DNA from: Chryseobacterium luquanense
GTDB taxonomy: Bacteria > Bacteroidota > Bacteroidia > Flavobacteriales > Weeksellaceae
Reading direction: 5' to 3'
NCBI RefSeq assembly: GCF_026460945.1
Contig: NZ_JAOVZV010000018.1
Span: 1 to 64,000, forward strand
Length of the DNA: 64,000 nt
Every line of letters starts with the position of its first letter. The stretch's first letter is position 1. A program made the position numbers and the translations under genes. The notes below the pieces were generated by a model. The model ran no database searches. It was not told the origin of the DNA and saw only the letters and a list, made by a program, of their open reading frames with translations. Of this stretch, positions 46,615 through 55,702 are shown piece by piece.

Positions 46615-46710
46615 AGGAGCTTATTCCCGCTGTCCACTGTATCTTTTTTGCAACGGTCTCCTCTTTGTTCCGTCCGCCACAAAAAAGGATGCCGTTTCCA
46701 TCGGGGCTAA
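46615..46710 (-). ncRNA. Structured element resembling the flavo-1 RNA
   Basis: On the minus strand the element runs from TTAGCCCCGATGG through ACGGCATCC, a stem CTTTTTTG/CAAAAAAG (46680-46687 with 46643-46650) with inner CGG/CCG, and ends ACAGTGGACAGCGGGAA and GGAGC. This layout, with fixed outer blocks and a variable inner stem, is one I recall as widespread between genes of Flavobacteriia; it may be the flavo-1 motif of unknown function. Strand choice and identity are from memory, not a search. Confidence 0.45.
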
Positions 46711-46767
46711 ATTGTGGTCGGTTATTTAAAATTTAGTGATTATAGAAATTGTAGTGAAGTAATTGCA

Positions 46768-46807
46768 AAAAAAAAGTGCCGGAGAAATTCCCAGACACTT
46801 TTTTAAA
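46768..46807 (-). terminator. Terminator of the large T9SS type B gene
   Basis: AAAAAAGTG and CACTTTTTT arms (about 46771-46780 and 46796-46805) enclose a partly paired loop; A and T flanks allow function in both directions. Confidence 0.65.
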
Positions 46808-46826
46808 TTAAATCTTAGCCTCAACC

Positions 46827-49800
46827 TTAATCTCTATTTTTAAGTAAAATCCAACCATTTATTTGTACCGGTTTTTTGGTGATTTTGTCTTCCCAGTATA
46901 ATTTGTACCAATAAGTTTCTGTAGGTAGAGGTCTTCCAAGGTATTTACCATCCCAAATCGGAGTTTTAGTTGAAGCTTTAAATACAGATTTTCCATATCT
47001 GTCAAAAATACTGCCTTCAAAATTTCCATATTTGCTGATTTCACTGAAGTCGATAACGTCATTTTTGCCGTCGCTGTTTGGTGTGATAACATTGGTCATG
47101 AAAAATGTATAATACTCTGCGGAAGTTTCACAAGCAACACCTCGATATTTTAATTTAATAGAATATTTTGTGTTTTTCATTACACTGAAAACATTTGATG
47201 TTTGCCATGTTACGCCATTATCTATTGAATATTCAATGGGTAAGGTTCCTGTATTTTTAACAATAATGGTTAAAATACTATTGCTGTAAGTAATTTCTGT
47301 TATTTCTGGTGTCACAATATATCCTACTGTTGCTGTAAAAGTTTTTGAGCAAACTCCATTGTTGATTGTTACAGAATAAGTTCCTGCTGTTGCTGTGCTT
47401 ATTGTTTGTGATGTTGCTCCTGTGCTCCAAATGTATGTGTAGTTTGGTCCTGAACCTGCATTCAAAACTCCTTTATCTCCCTTACAGATTTCTATATTAT
47501 GCAGGGTTGAGGCAATTTCTGGAACTACAGTTATCGCTATTGTTGCCGATGTAGTCGCTGAACATCCATTTAATCCTATTCCGGTAACGGTATAAGTTGT
47601 TGTAGATGTTGGCGAAACAGTTTGTGTACTTCCGTTTCCTGGCAATCCTGTCCATGTGTAAGTATTGGCACCAACTGCGGTAAGTGTAACTGACTCACCT
47701 TTACATATTGTCAATTTTGGAGCTGAAATATTAATTACTGGTGGAGTAGTGTTTTTAATAACAGTTACCGCAGCTTGCTTTGTACATCCATTTGTGGTTG
47801 CACTTGTAATGGTTAAAGTATAGGTTCCTGCAGTGTTTACAATTGGAGTTAATGTATTCGCTCCCGAAACAATATTTCCGCCTGCTGTTGCAGTCCATAA
47901 GAATGTTGCTCCAGCTTGATAAACTGAAGATGTTGCGTTTAAAGTAATTTGTGTATTAGTACAATTTATTTCTCCCGGTGCATTAATGTTGACAAAAATT
48001 GCAGGATCAATTATTGTAGTAACTGTTTTCGTGTATTGACAACCGTTTGGAGTTGTTACTGTTACACTGTGATTTCCCGGAGTATTTACAATTGTTGTAG
48101 TTGTTGTGGCTCCGTTTGACCAAAGGAATGTATTTCCTGTTCCGTTTGCTGTTGCGGTTAATGTTGTTGAATTGCCTTCGCAGAATGTCAATGTTCCTGA
48201 AATTTGAACATTCGGATCTACTCCTTGAATAATATTTATTGAAACAGGAAGACTTGTACAAGTTCCATTATTGTTAGTTAAAGAATATATTCCAGGTGTA
48301 GAAATAGTTATCGATTGAGTTGTTGCTCCATTAGACCAAGTATTTCCTGTGGTGAAATTTGAGGTTAAAACTACAGGAGTGTTGCTGCAAATTGCATTAG
48401 ACGAGCTTGTAATTGAAGCAATTGGTGTTAAGTTAACGATTAATTGCAATTCTGCAATCTTTGAACAAGAACCTGTTTTAACCAAAACATAAATAGTTGC
48501 ATTTCCTGAAGTATGAGTTGTTGGGGTTGTAATTATATTACCGTTTCCGGCTAAAGCGTCCGCTTGATTTAAATAATAACTAAAAGTTACTCCGGAAGTT
48601 GTACTTATATTGGGTTGAGCTGATGTTAAATTAAATATTCCTGTATTAGTCGTTGAGCATAAACTTAATGATGAATTTTGCACAACAGGAATTGCACCTT
48701 GTGTTAGTGTTACAGATTTTGTGTATTGACAATTTGCAGGTGTTGTAACGGTTACTGAGTAAGTTCCGGGTGTAGAAACTGAAATCGTATTTCCTGTAAC
48801 TCCGTTTGACCAGATATATGTATTTCCGGTTCCACTCGAAGTTGCTGTTAAAACGGATGGTGAGCTACAAATAATGAGGTTACCCGAAATCTGAAGGTTT
48901 GGATCATTTTCTGCGGTTAAGGTTATTGAAGCTGGATTACTTGTGCAAATTCCGTTCGAACTTGTTACTGAGTAAGTTCCTGCTGTAGTAACGGTGATAG
49001 ACTGTGTTGTTGCTCCGTTTGACCATGTATTTCCTGTTGTTGCACTGGATGTTAACGTTACACTTCCTCCAAAACAGATTGCTGAAGAGGTGCTCGTAAT
49101 TGTGGGAACTGGAAGTTGAGAAACATTTAGTTGTAATGATACGACTTTTGAGCAGGTTCCAGACTTTACTCTTACATAAATTGTTGCGTTTCCGGAAGTA
49201 TGAGTTGTTGGAGTTGCAATTGTGCTTGTATTTCCTGCCAATGCATCTGCTTGATTTAAATAGTAATCAAAAGAAACTCCTGGAGTTGTACTGATATTTG
49301 GTTGAGCTGTAGTTAAATTAAATACTGCTGTTGTTGTGTTAGAGCAATTGGTTAAAGTAGCATTTTGTACTACTGGAACCACACCTTGAACAACAGTAAC
49401 AGACTTTGTGTACAGACAATTTGCCGGAGTTTTTACGGTTACTGTATAAGTTCCCGGAGTTGTTACGGTAATTGCTGGAGTTGTTGCTCCTGTTGACCAT
49501 AAATAAGTATTTCCGGTTCCTGTTGAAGTAGCAGTAAGCGTTGTTGAGGTCGCTTCACATAAAGTTAAATTTCCTGTAATCTGTGGATTCGGATCAGTGT
49601 CTTGACTGATAACTACTGAAGCTTGCGGACTTGTACAGATTCCGTTTGTGCTTGTTAAAGTATAGGTTCCGGGAGTTGTTACCGTAATAGATTGAGTCGT
49701 TGCTCCTGTCGACCAGGTATTTCCTGTGGAATTACTTGATGTTAAGGTAATATTTCCGCCAATACACAATTTTGTTGCAGATGCTGTGATTGAGGTAGTT

Positions 49801-50654
49801 AAACTTTTGTCTTTGAAAATAATAGCATTGGTTTGTTTACAAGAATTGGCTGCACTTGTTGGATTGGTTATATCTTGATAACTAATACTGTAGTAATAAG
49901 TTGTAGAAGTATTTACAGCAGTTGGAGCTGTAATAGGATTTGTTCCTGTTGCCGCATTGTTTGCTGTACTGTAATAATTGACAATGAAGTTAGGGTTTCC
50001 ATTGATTATTCCGGCTGATAATGTGTTGAAATTAAAAGTTGTATTGTTTCCGCAAATGTCGATTTCTCTCGGAGAACCGGGATTTGGTCCCGCTGTTCCT
50101 GGTGGAATAAAAGGATTCGGAGCGGTCGTCGAGTTGGTGAAAGGAGATACAAAAGTTGCTGTTCCTCCCCATGTTAAATTAAATGTATATACCGTTGTTG
50201 ACCAATTATCAACATATAAATAATAGGTTTGTCCGGCTACAACATCCATGTATCTGCAATAAGGATTGGTGTTTCCAGCTCCGGAAGTAGTATTGGTATT
50301 GGTCATATTCATCCCTGTGTTGGTGAAATTCCCGGAAGCATTACATCTTATTGGTGTTCCTCGGTTTGCACAAGTTACGTTCGGTCCATAGATTGCCCAG
50401 TCGTAATCAACAGGTCCGGTTGGAGCAAGATCGAAAGTAAGTGTTCCGCTTGTTGCAATCGTAAATTTATACCATACCGAGTGGTTTTCGTATGAAAGGC
50501 AGCCTCCAAGTGTTTCGTTGATGTTTCCAATTCCAACAGGAGTGTAATTAATGCTCGAATTTCCACACACAGTAATTGCAGAAATACAATCCTCTTGTGC
50601 GAATGCGAAAATGTGGAAGATAATGAGTAATGAAGAAAGTAGTTTTTTCATCAA
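46827..50654 (-). CDS. Giant repeat protein with T9SS type B (gliding-type) C-terminal domain
   Basis: 1275 residues, signal MMKKLLSSLLIIFHIFAFAQ. The N-terminal region (about 25-190) is a beta domain ending WSTTVYTFNLTWGG. The centre has repeated Ig/PKD-like modules in the order A-B-C-A-B-C-A-B, with markers GNTWSNGATTQSIT (A), GNTYLWSTGATT (B) and YYLNQADALAGN (C). Two further modules precede the C-terminal domain TPNSDGKNDVIDF, IFDRYGKSVF and PTETYWYKLYW, the type B sorting domain found in gliding-associated and cell-surface proteins. Likely displayed on the cell surface. Confidence 0.9.
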   Translation of the reverse strand: MMKKLLSSLLIIFHIFAFAQEDCISAITVCGNSSINYTPVGIGNINETLGGCLSYENHSVWYKFTIATSGTLTFDLAPTGPVDYDWAIYGPNVTCANRGTPIRCNASGNFTNTGMNMTNTNTTSGAGNTNPYCRYMDVVAGQTYYLYVDNWSTTVYTFNLTWGGTATFVSPFTNSTTAPNPFIPPGTAGPNPGSPREIDICGNNTTFNFNTLSAGIINGNPNFIVNYYSTANNAATGTNPITAPTAVNTSTTYYYSISYQDITNPTSAANSCKQTNAIIFKDKSLTTSITASATKLCIGGNITLTSSNSTGNTWSTGATTQSITVTTPGTYTLTSTNGICTSPQASVVISQDTDPNPQITGNLTLCEATSTTLTATSTGTGNTYLWSTGATTPAITVTTPGTYTVTVKTPANCLYTKSVTVVQGVVPVVQNATLTNCSNTTTAVFNLTTAQPNISTTPGVSFDYYLNQADALAGNTSTIATPTTHTSGNATIYVRVKSGTCSKVVSLQLNVSQLPVPTITSTSSAICFGGSVTLTSSATTGNTWSNGATTQSITVTTAGTYSVTSSNGICTSNPASITLTAENDPNLQISGNLIICSSPSVLTATSSGTGNTYIWSNGVTGNTISVSTPGTYSVTVTTPANCQYTKSVTLTQGAIPVVQNSSLSLCSTTNTGIFNLTSAQPNISTTSGVTFSYYLNQADALAGNGNIITTPTTHTSGNATIYVLVKTGSCSKIAELQLIVNLTPIASITSSSNAICSNTPVVLTSNFTTGNTWSNGATTQSITISTPGIYSLTNNNGTCTSLPVSINIIQGVDPNVQISGTLTFCEGNSTTLTATANGTGNTFLWSNGATTTTTIVNTPGNHSVTVTTPNGCQYTKTVTTIIDPAIFVNINAPGEINCTNTQITLNATSSVYQAGATFLWTATAGGNIVSGANTLTPIVNTAGTYTLTITSATTNGCTKQAAVTVIKNTTPPVINISAPKLTICKGESVTLTAVGANTYTWTGLPGNGSTQTVSPTSTTTYTVTGIGLNGCSATTSATIAITVVPEIASTLHNIEICKGDKGVLNAGSGPNYTYIWSTGATSQTISTATAGTYSVTINNGVCSKTFTATVGYIVTPEITEITYSNSILTIIVKNTGTLPIEYSIDNGVTWQTSNVFSVMKNTKYSIKLKYRGVACETSAEYYTFFMTNVITPNSDGKNDVIDFSEISKYGNFEGSIFDRYGKSVFKASTKTPIWDGKYLGRPLPTETYWYKLYWEDKITKKPVQINGWILLKNRD
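48005..49790 (-). repeat. Internal repeats of the type B protein, period about 690 bp
   Basis: The module order A-B-C-A-B-C-A-B repeats every 230 residues or so. Short marker strings are kept almost unchanged, for example GNTWSNGATTQSIT and HTSGNATIYV, while other positions differ, pointing to old duplication with partial homogenisation. Confidence 0.75.
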
Positions 50655-51130
50655 ATAGAAAATTTATTTGCATTTTTAATTAAAAGTTCCTCTTATTTCT
50701 CTCTTGCTTTGAAGTAGAAGAGCTATTAAAAGAATAGTAATTATTGATTACAATAAGTGAGATTATTCTAAAGTGTAGAATTTTATAAGTGATTTAGAGC
50801 TTGTTGCATCGTTCTCATGATTGTTTTAGTTTATGGTTTAAGTATTGGTTTTTAGTTATTTAAATTAATTTACAAATCTAAAATAAATATGGTATGTAAA
50901 AGTAAAAATTTTATCGATTTCATTTTAATTAATAAATTCCTTTCAAAACACCGTTTTAAAAAGGGTTTTATTTTGGTCTTAAATATTTAAATAAACACTT
51001 GTTGCATTATAGAAAAAGGGTATTCATAATATGACAAGTTCATTTATTTCATTGATTTTCAATTGATTAATTTATGGGTAGCCTTGGTGTAATTTATGAT
51101 TTTATGTTAAGTGAATTAAAGAAGTTCATC
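50655..51130. other. AT-rich intergenic stretch with one promoter box
   Basis: No gene visible. A minus-strand TAGATTTG box (CAAATCTA at 50873-50880) could start the large T9SS gene with a leader of about 210 bases. Nothing else recognisable apart from poly-A/T tracts. Confidence 0.4.
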
Positions 51131-51505
51131 TTAGATGAGAACTTTTATTTGATTCGATGCCTTTAAAAATTTGTGAAAATGCAAAGAGTAAATCGCTCCA
51201 AAATTTGTAAGAAAGTGAATTTTCATTTCTAAGGAGAGGTTATTGCGCTCCTCAATCCGGTTATTATTACAGTTATAAACTGTGCGTGTTGTATGTTCTG
51301 TTTCTGGAGTTTTCAGAGTTTTAATATTTCTACTGCACGCATTCACGATATTCATTTTTTGAAAGATATAAAGCAAGAGATGAATAACTGTACGTTGAGC
51401 GGAGGAGGTTATTTGTATACTTAGGTGCAAACAGATTTGTTCAATTATGCTAATATAAAAATGGATACGCCTTTGAGATACAATCAAAGAAATTATCAAA
51501 ATCAA
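51131..51505 (-). CDS. Doubtful hypothetical frame
   Basis: 124-residue open frame with no family resemblance and poor composition for this organism (many His, Ile and Thr, few Gly). A shorter start, MNIVNACSRN, would give about 74 residues. There is no clear promoter or terminator. It may be a degraded gene or chance. The DNA contains a perfect ACAGTT-ATA-AACTGT palindrome inside it. Confidence 0.2.
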   Translation of the reverse strand: MILIISLIVSQRRIHFYISIIEQICLHLSIQITSSAQRTVIHLLLYIFQKMNIVNACSRNIKTLKTPETEHTTRTVYNCNNNRIEERNNLSLEMKIHFLTNFGAIYSLHFHKFLKASNQIKVLI

Positions 51506-51685
51506 AAATAATTATGGAAAACCCTTCAGTGGCTTTAAAACTAGAATGTTGAATAAAGTAACCGCATTAACATTCATCCAATTCCTAAATATTTTATATT
51601 TAATCAAAAAATGAATGATATTAAAATAGCTCTAATTTAATAATACACTACATGTTCATTATATAAATTTACAATATAAATTGAA

Positions 51686-51712
51686 ATAAAAAAACCACCT
51701 TCGAGAAGGTGG
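51686..51712 (-). terminator. Terminator of nusG
   Basis: CCACCTT-CGAG-AAGGTGG (51695-51712) followed on the minus strand by a T8 run. Between here and the doubtful frame (51506-51685) I see nothing else. Confidence 0.9.
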
Positions 51713-51734
51713 CTTATATTATAAAATTTCTTTT

Positions 51735-52277
51735 TTATACTTTTTCTACTTGCATATAGCTCAACTCCATTGGAGTTTTTCTTCCGAAGATTAAAACTGA
51801 AACTTCAATTTTCTTCTTATCTTCAAGAATTTTCTCAACTGTTCCGTTGAATCCGTTGAAAGGACCATCGATCACTTTAACGTTTTCTCCAACGATGAAC
51901 GGAATTTCAGCATCAGTAGCAAATTCTGAAAGCTCATCCATTCTACCCAACATTCTGTTTACCTCAGATTTTCTCATCGGTACAGGATCTCCACCTTTAG
52001 TTAAGCTTAAGAAAGAAATTACACCCGGAATATTTTTAATTACGTGAGGAATCTCTCCCATTAAATCTGCTTCAACCATCAGATAGCCTGGGTAATAAGG
52101 TCTTTCTTTAGGAACTTTCTTGCCATTTCTAAGCTGAATTACTTTTTCCATAGGAATAACTACCTGAGTAACGTACTGCTCAAACCCTAAACGTTTGATT
52201 TCCGTCTCAATATAGTTTTTCACTTTATTTTCCTGTCCGCTGATTGCTTTCAGCACATACCATTTTAATTCGCTCAT
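51735..52277 (-). CDS. nusG: Transcription termination/antitermination factor NusG
   Basis: 180 residues. NGN domain (LKWYVLKAISGQENKVKNYI, PYYPGYLMVEADL, NIPGVISFLSL) and a C-terminal KOW domain (GENVKVIDGPFNGFNGTVEKI). It binds RNA polymerase and couples transcription to translation. Located 19 bases after secE, the classic secE-nusG pair. Confidence 0.97.
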   Translation of the reverse strand: MSELKWYVLKAISGQENKVKNYIETEIKRLGFEQYVTQVVIPMEKVIQLRNGKKVPKERPYYPGYLMVEADLMGEIPHVIKNIPGVISFLSLTKGGDPVPMRKSEVNRMLGRMDELSEFATDAEIPFIVGENVKVIDGPFNGFNGTVEKILEDKKKIEVSVLIFGRKTPMELSYMQVEKV

Positions 52278-52296
52278 TATGGGAAATTACTTTTTG

Positions 52297-52503
52297 TTAG
52301 TTGAAGCTGTTAATCAATATTCCTAAGATGTTACTTATTGCTTTAGAAAACAACTCATCAACACCAAAAGTAAATAACGCTAAAATAACAGTTGCAACAG
52401 TAACTACAATTGTAGAAGACTGTAAGTCTGACCATTTAGGCCATTCAACTTTATGTCTAAATTCGTTATAAGAACCTTTTAAAAAATCAACAAATGAACT
52501 CAT
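52297..52503 (-). CDS. secE: Preprotein translocase subunit SecE
   Basis: 68 residues with one C-terminal membrane helix (about 30-50, STIVVTVATVILALFTFGVDELF) and the preceding conserved EFRHKVEWPKWSDL amphipathic segment. It is the short form without extra N-terminal helices. Component of the SecYEG channel, next to nusG. Confidence 0.93.
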   Translation of the reverse strand: MSSFVDFLKGSYNEFRHKVEWPKWSDLQSSTIVVTVATVILALFTFGVDELFSKAISNILGILINSFN

Positions 52504-52515
52504 AATTTATATTTG

Positions 52516-52586
52516 CACGGGCACAAGGATTCGAACCCTGATCAACGGTGTTGGAGACCGGTATCCTACCATTGGACGATGCCCGT
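52516..52586 (-). tRNA. tRNA-Trp (anticodon CCA)
   Basis: 71-base cloverleaf: acceptor ACGGGCA/TGCCCGT, D arm GTCC/GGAT, anticodon loop CTCCAAC giving CCA, T arm with TTCGAAT, discriminator G, no encoded CCA. Sits between tuf and secE, as in many bacteria. No box was identified for it; it may be read from the tuf transcript past the terminator. Confidence 0.93.
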
Positions 52587-52587
52587 A

Positions 52588-52621
52588 GATAAAAGTTCCG
52601 TAAGTTTCCTTACGGAACTTT
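52588..52621 (-). terminator. Terminator of tuf
   Basis: A 13-bp stem, AAAGTTCCGTAAG with CTTACGGAACTTT (52592-52604 and 52609-52621), loop TTTC, then T residues on the minus strand. Confidence 0.9.
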
Positions 52622-52637
52622 ATTTATATTAAGATGA

Positions 52638-53852
52638 TTAGTCTAAGATTTCAGTAACCTGACCTGAACCAACTGTTCTACCTCCTTCTCTGATCGCAAA
52701 TCTAAGACCTACGTTAAGAGCGATTGGCTGTAACAATTCTACAGTGATCTCTAAGTTATCACCAGGCATTACCATTTCTACACCTTCTGGTAAGAAGATC
52801 TCACCTGTAACGTCAGTAGTTCTTACGTAGAACTGAGGACGGTATTTGTTGTGGAATGGAGTGTGACGTCCACCTTCTTCTTTAGAAAGGATATAAACTG
52901 AAGCTTTGAATTTCTTGTGAGGTTTCACAGAATCTTTCTTAGCGATAACCATACCTCTCTTGATGTCAGTTTTTTCAATACCTCTCAACAATAGACCTAC
53001 GTTATCTCCAGCTTCACCTCTATCTAGGATTTTTCTGAACATTTCAACTCCTGTAATAGTAGAAGTTAATTTTTCTTCACCCATACCGATGATATCTACA
53101 GGATCTCCTGTGTTGATAATACCAGCTTCAATTCTACCAGTTGCAACAGTACCTCTACCTGTAATAGAGAATACGTCTTCGATTGGCATCAAGAAAGGCT
53201 TATCAGTATCTCTTGGTGGTTGCTCGATCCACTCGTCAACAGCATCCATTAATTGCTCAACAGATTTGAACCATTGATCATCACTTTTAGGACCTCCTTC
53301 TGCAGTAGCAGCAGTAAGAGCACCAAGTGCAGAACCTTGAATTACTGGAGAGTTATCTCCGTCAAATTCGTAAGTAGACAACAAGTCTCTAAGTTCCATT
53401 TCAACAAGCTCTAATAACTCAGCATCGTCAACCATGTCAACTTTGTTCATGAAAACAACGATTCTTGGTACGTTTACCTGACGACAAAGAAGGATGTGCT
53501 CTCTAGTTTGAGGCATTGGTCCGTCTGTAGCAGCACATACAACGATAGCACCATCCATCTGAGCAGCACCAGTTACCATGTTCTTTACGTAATCTGCGTG
53601 ACCTGGACAGTCAACGTGAGCGTAATGTCTTTTTTCAGTTTCGTACTCGATGTGAGCAGTATTGATAGTAATCCCTCTTTCTTTTTCTTCCGGAGCAGAG
53701 TCAATAGCAGAGAAATCTTTTTTCTCAGCAAGACCTTTGCTCGCTAATACAGCAGAAATAGCTGCAGTAAGTGTAGTTTTACCATGGTCAACGTGACCAA
53801 TAGTACCAATGTTCAAGTGTGGTTTGTTACGATTAAACGTTTCCTTTGCCAT
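52638..53852 (-). CDS. tuf: Elongation factor Tu
   Basis: 404 residues. GTPase motifs [22 protein letters not shown] and [10 protein letters not shown], then the beta-barrel domains with [10 protein letters not shown] and [18 protein letters not shown]. Delivers aminoacyl-tRNA to the ribosome. About ten residues longer than the usual 394, from an insertion near [15 protein letters not shown] at the end of the G domain. Promoter TATATTTG with TTG at -33 upstream. Confidence 0.98.
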   Translation of the reverse strand: MAKETFNRNKPHLNIGTIGHVDHGKTTLTAAISAVLASKGLAEKKDFSAIDSAPEEKERGITINTAHIEYETEKRHYAHVDCPGHADYVKNMVTGAAQMDGAIVVCAATDGPMPQTREHILLCRQVNVPRIVVFMNKVDMVDDAELLELVEMELRDLLSTYEFDGDNSPVIQGSALGALTAATAEGGPKSDDQWFKSVEQLMDAVDEWIEQPPRDTDKPFLMPIEDVFSITGRGTVATGRIEAGIINTGDPVDIIGMGEEKLTSTITGVEMFRKILDRGEAGDNVGLLLRGIEKTDIKRGMVIAKKDSVKPHKKFKASVYILSKEEGGRHTPFHNKYRPQFYVRTTDVTGEIFLPEGVEMVMPGDNLEITVELLQPIALNVGLRFAIREGGRTVGSGQVTEILD

Positions 53853-53897
53853 GATTTAAATTATTTATTTTATTGTTTTATTCAAATTTTCGGTGTG

Positions 53898-53924
53898 CAA
53901 ATATAATGAATTTTTATATACCAA
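53898..53924 (-). promoter_or_regulatory. Promoter of tuf
   Basis: Minus-strand TATATTTG (53898-53905) with a TTG (53922-53924) 16 bp upstream, close to the full Bacteroidetes consensus. Confidence 0.65.
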
Positions 53925-54052
53925 AATCTTTTTATGAAAAAAAGTTTTATATTAAACCCAGAAAGTTACAAACCGTAGTATTTTCTGTAAACAGAATTGC
54001 AAATTTAAACAAAAAAATGTTTTAAAAAAAACTGTTTATTAAAATCCAGCAT

Positions 54053-54060
54053 TATTTTTG
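54053..54060 (+). promoter_or_regulatory. Promoter -7 box of the DUF4394 gene
   Basis: TATTTTTG matches TAnnTTTG, 40 bases before the ATG. Confidence 0.5.
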
Positions 54061-54100
54061 CCTCGTATATAGAATTACAAAAACCTTAAAATAAATTTTT

Positions 54101-55606
54101 ATGAAAAAACTATCCTACATCTGTTTAGCTGCATTTACTTTTGTCTCGGTAATTTCTTGTGACGATGATGTGGTTGAAATGCTCCCGGAATTGATTACTC
54201 CAGCTCCCGACATGATGGTCTATGGATTGACCGACAACAATCAGTTGGTCGCTTTCAATTCAAACAATTCCGCTTCTTTTACTTCTACAAAAGCAATTGC
54301 CGGTTTACCTTCGGGTGAAAAATTATTAAGTATTGATTTCAGGCCTGCAACAGGAGAGCTTTATGCTGTTTCTAATGCAAGTAAGTTTTATATTATCAAT
54401 ACCTCAACGGGAAGTACAAGACCTGTGAGTACAACTGCTTTCACACCTGCAATTTCAGGAACAGTTACTTCAATTGATTTCAATCCTACAGTAGACCGTA
54501 TCAGATTGGTAACAAATACCGGTCAAAATCTTCGTCTACATCCTGAAACTGGCGCTCTTGCCGCAATGGATACAAGTATAGCAACTTCTTCATCTATTAT
54601 GGGTATTGCTTATACAAATAGTGTTTCAGGGGCTGCATCGACTGTTTTATATGATCTTGATGCCACTTCAGGAAAATTATTTAAACAAGATCCTCCAAAC
54701 AACGGAACTTTAGTTGAAGTAGGAAGTTTAGGTATTACTTTTACAGGACAAGCTGCTTTTGACATTAATCCAGAAAGTACCGTTGCATTAATGGCTGCAA
54801 CATCGGGAAGTCAAAACAGTCTTTATAGAGTTGATTTATCTAACGGAAAAGCAACAAACATCGGAAATCTTTCACAGAAGATTCTTGATTTAGCAATTCC
54901 AACAAACCCAGTAGCTTATGCTGTAAATGAAGCAAATGAATTACAAATTTTTGACCCTAATAATCCTCAACCTGTTAAGAAAACCATCACAGGACTTCAA
55001 ACAGGAGAAAATATTTTAGGAATTGATTTCAGACCATTAAACGGACAGTTGTACGCTTTAGGTAATTCAAGCAGAATTTATACGATTAACTTAGGAACCG
55101 GAGCTGCAACTCAAGTTGGGACAGGAACACTTACAACTGCACTTGTAGGAACAGAATTTGGTTTTGATTTTAATCCAACGGTTGATAAAATAAGAGTAGT
55201 GAGTAACTTGGGACAAAATTTAAGATTAGATCCAGTTACAGGAGGTGTTACCGGAGTTGACGGAGCAATTAATCCAGGAACTCCAACCTTAGGTTCTGCA
55301 GCTTACACCAATAACTTTGCAGGTGCAACGACTACTTCTCTATTTGTAATTGATCATTCTACTGATAAATTATATCTTCAAAATCCCCCAAACAACGGAA
55401 CGCTGGTTGAGCTGGGTGCTTTAGGAATAAATATTACAGGAGCGAATGGTTTTGATATCGGAAGTACAAGCCAAAAAGCATATTTAGTGGCAACAGTTGG
55501 CGGAGCTACAAAATTGTACACCGTAAATACAACAAACGGAGCTGCAGCTTCTTTAGCAAACTATCCTAATGCTGTAAGAGGATTTACAGTGGGACTTGGT
55601 TTCTAA
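54101..55606 (+). CDS. DUF4394-family lipoprotein with two copies of the domain
   Basis: 501 residues. Lipoprotein signal MKKLSYICLAAFTFVSVISCDDD. Two tandem beta-propeller-like DUF4394 domains (about 40-270 and 275-500): the first has GLPSGEKLLSIDFRPATGELYAV and FNPTVDRIRLVTNTGQNLRL, the second GLQTGENILGIDFRPLNGQLYAL and FNPTVDKIRVVSNLGQNLRL. Probably anchored to the outer membrane. Function unknown. Alone between tuf and a palindromic terminator. Confidence 0.85.
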   Translation: MKKLSYICLAAFTFVSVISCDDDVVEMLPELITPAPDMMVYGLTDNNQLVAFNSNNSASFTSTKAIAGLPSGEKLLSIDFRPATGELYAVSNASKFYIINTSTGSTRPVSTTAFTPAISGTVTSIDFNPTVDRIRLVTNTGQNLRLHPETGALAAMDTSIATSSSIMGIAYTNSVSGAASTVLYDLDATSGKLFKQDPPNNGTLVEVGSLGITFTGQAAFDINPESTVALMAATSGSQNSLYRVDLSNGKATNIGNLSQKILDLAIPTNPVAYAVNEANELQIFDPNNPQPVKKTITGLQTGENILGIDFRPLNGQLYALGNSSRIYTINLGTGAATQVGTGTLTTALVGTEFGFDFNPTVDKIRVVSNLGQNLRLDPVTGGVTGVDGAINPGTPTLGSAAYTNNFAGATTTSLFVIDHSTDKLYLQNPPNNGTLVELGALGINITGANGFDIGSTSQKAYLVATVGGATKLYTVNTTNGAAASLANYPNAVRGFTVGLGF

Positions 55607-55638
55607 AATACAGATTCAAACATAGTTTTATTATTAAA

Positions 55639-55672
55639 GAAGGGCTGGAAAAATTAATTTTTCCAGCCCTTC
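55639..55672. terminator. Perfect 34-bp palindrome, terminator-like
   Basis: GAAGGGCTGGAAAAATT pairs exactly with its inverted copy (55639-55655 and 55656-55672), with central TTAA. It lies between convergent genes and has a short T stretch on the minus side, so it may stop both transcripts. Confidence 0.7.
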
Positions 55673-55702
55673 AAACTATATAATGTAAATGAAAGATAAT
55701 TT

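Noticed and set aside
46615..46710. Insertion-sequence end
   Set aside because: No transposase or target duplication nearby; the layout fits a structured RNA better.
48005..49790. CRISPR or satellite repeat
   Set aside because: The repeats are in frame within one long coding sequence and differ at many positions.
52960..53277. 105-residue plus-strand frame
   Set aside because: Antisense to tuf; the sequence is a shadow of highly biased codons.
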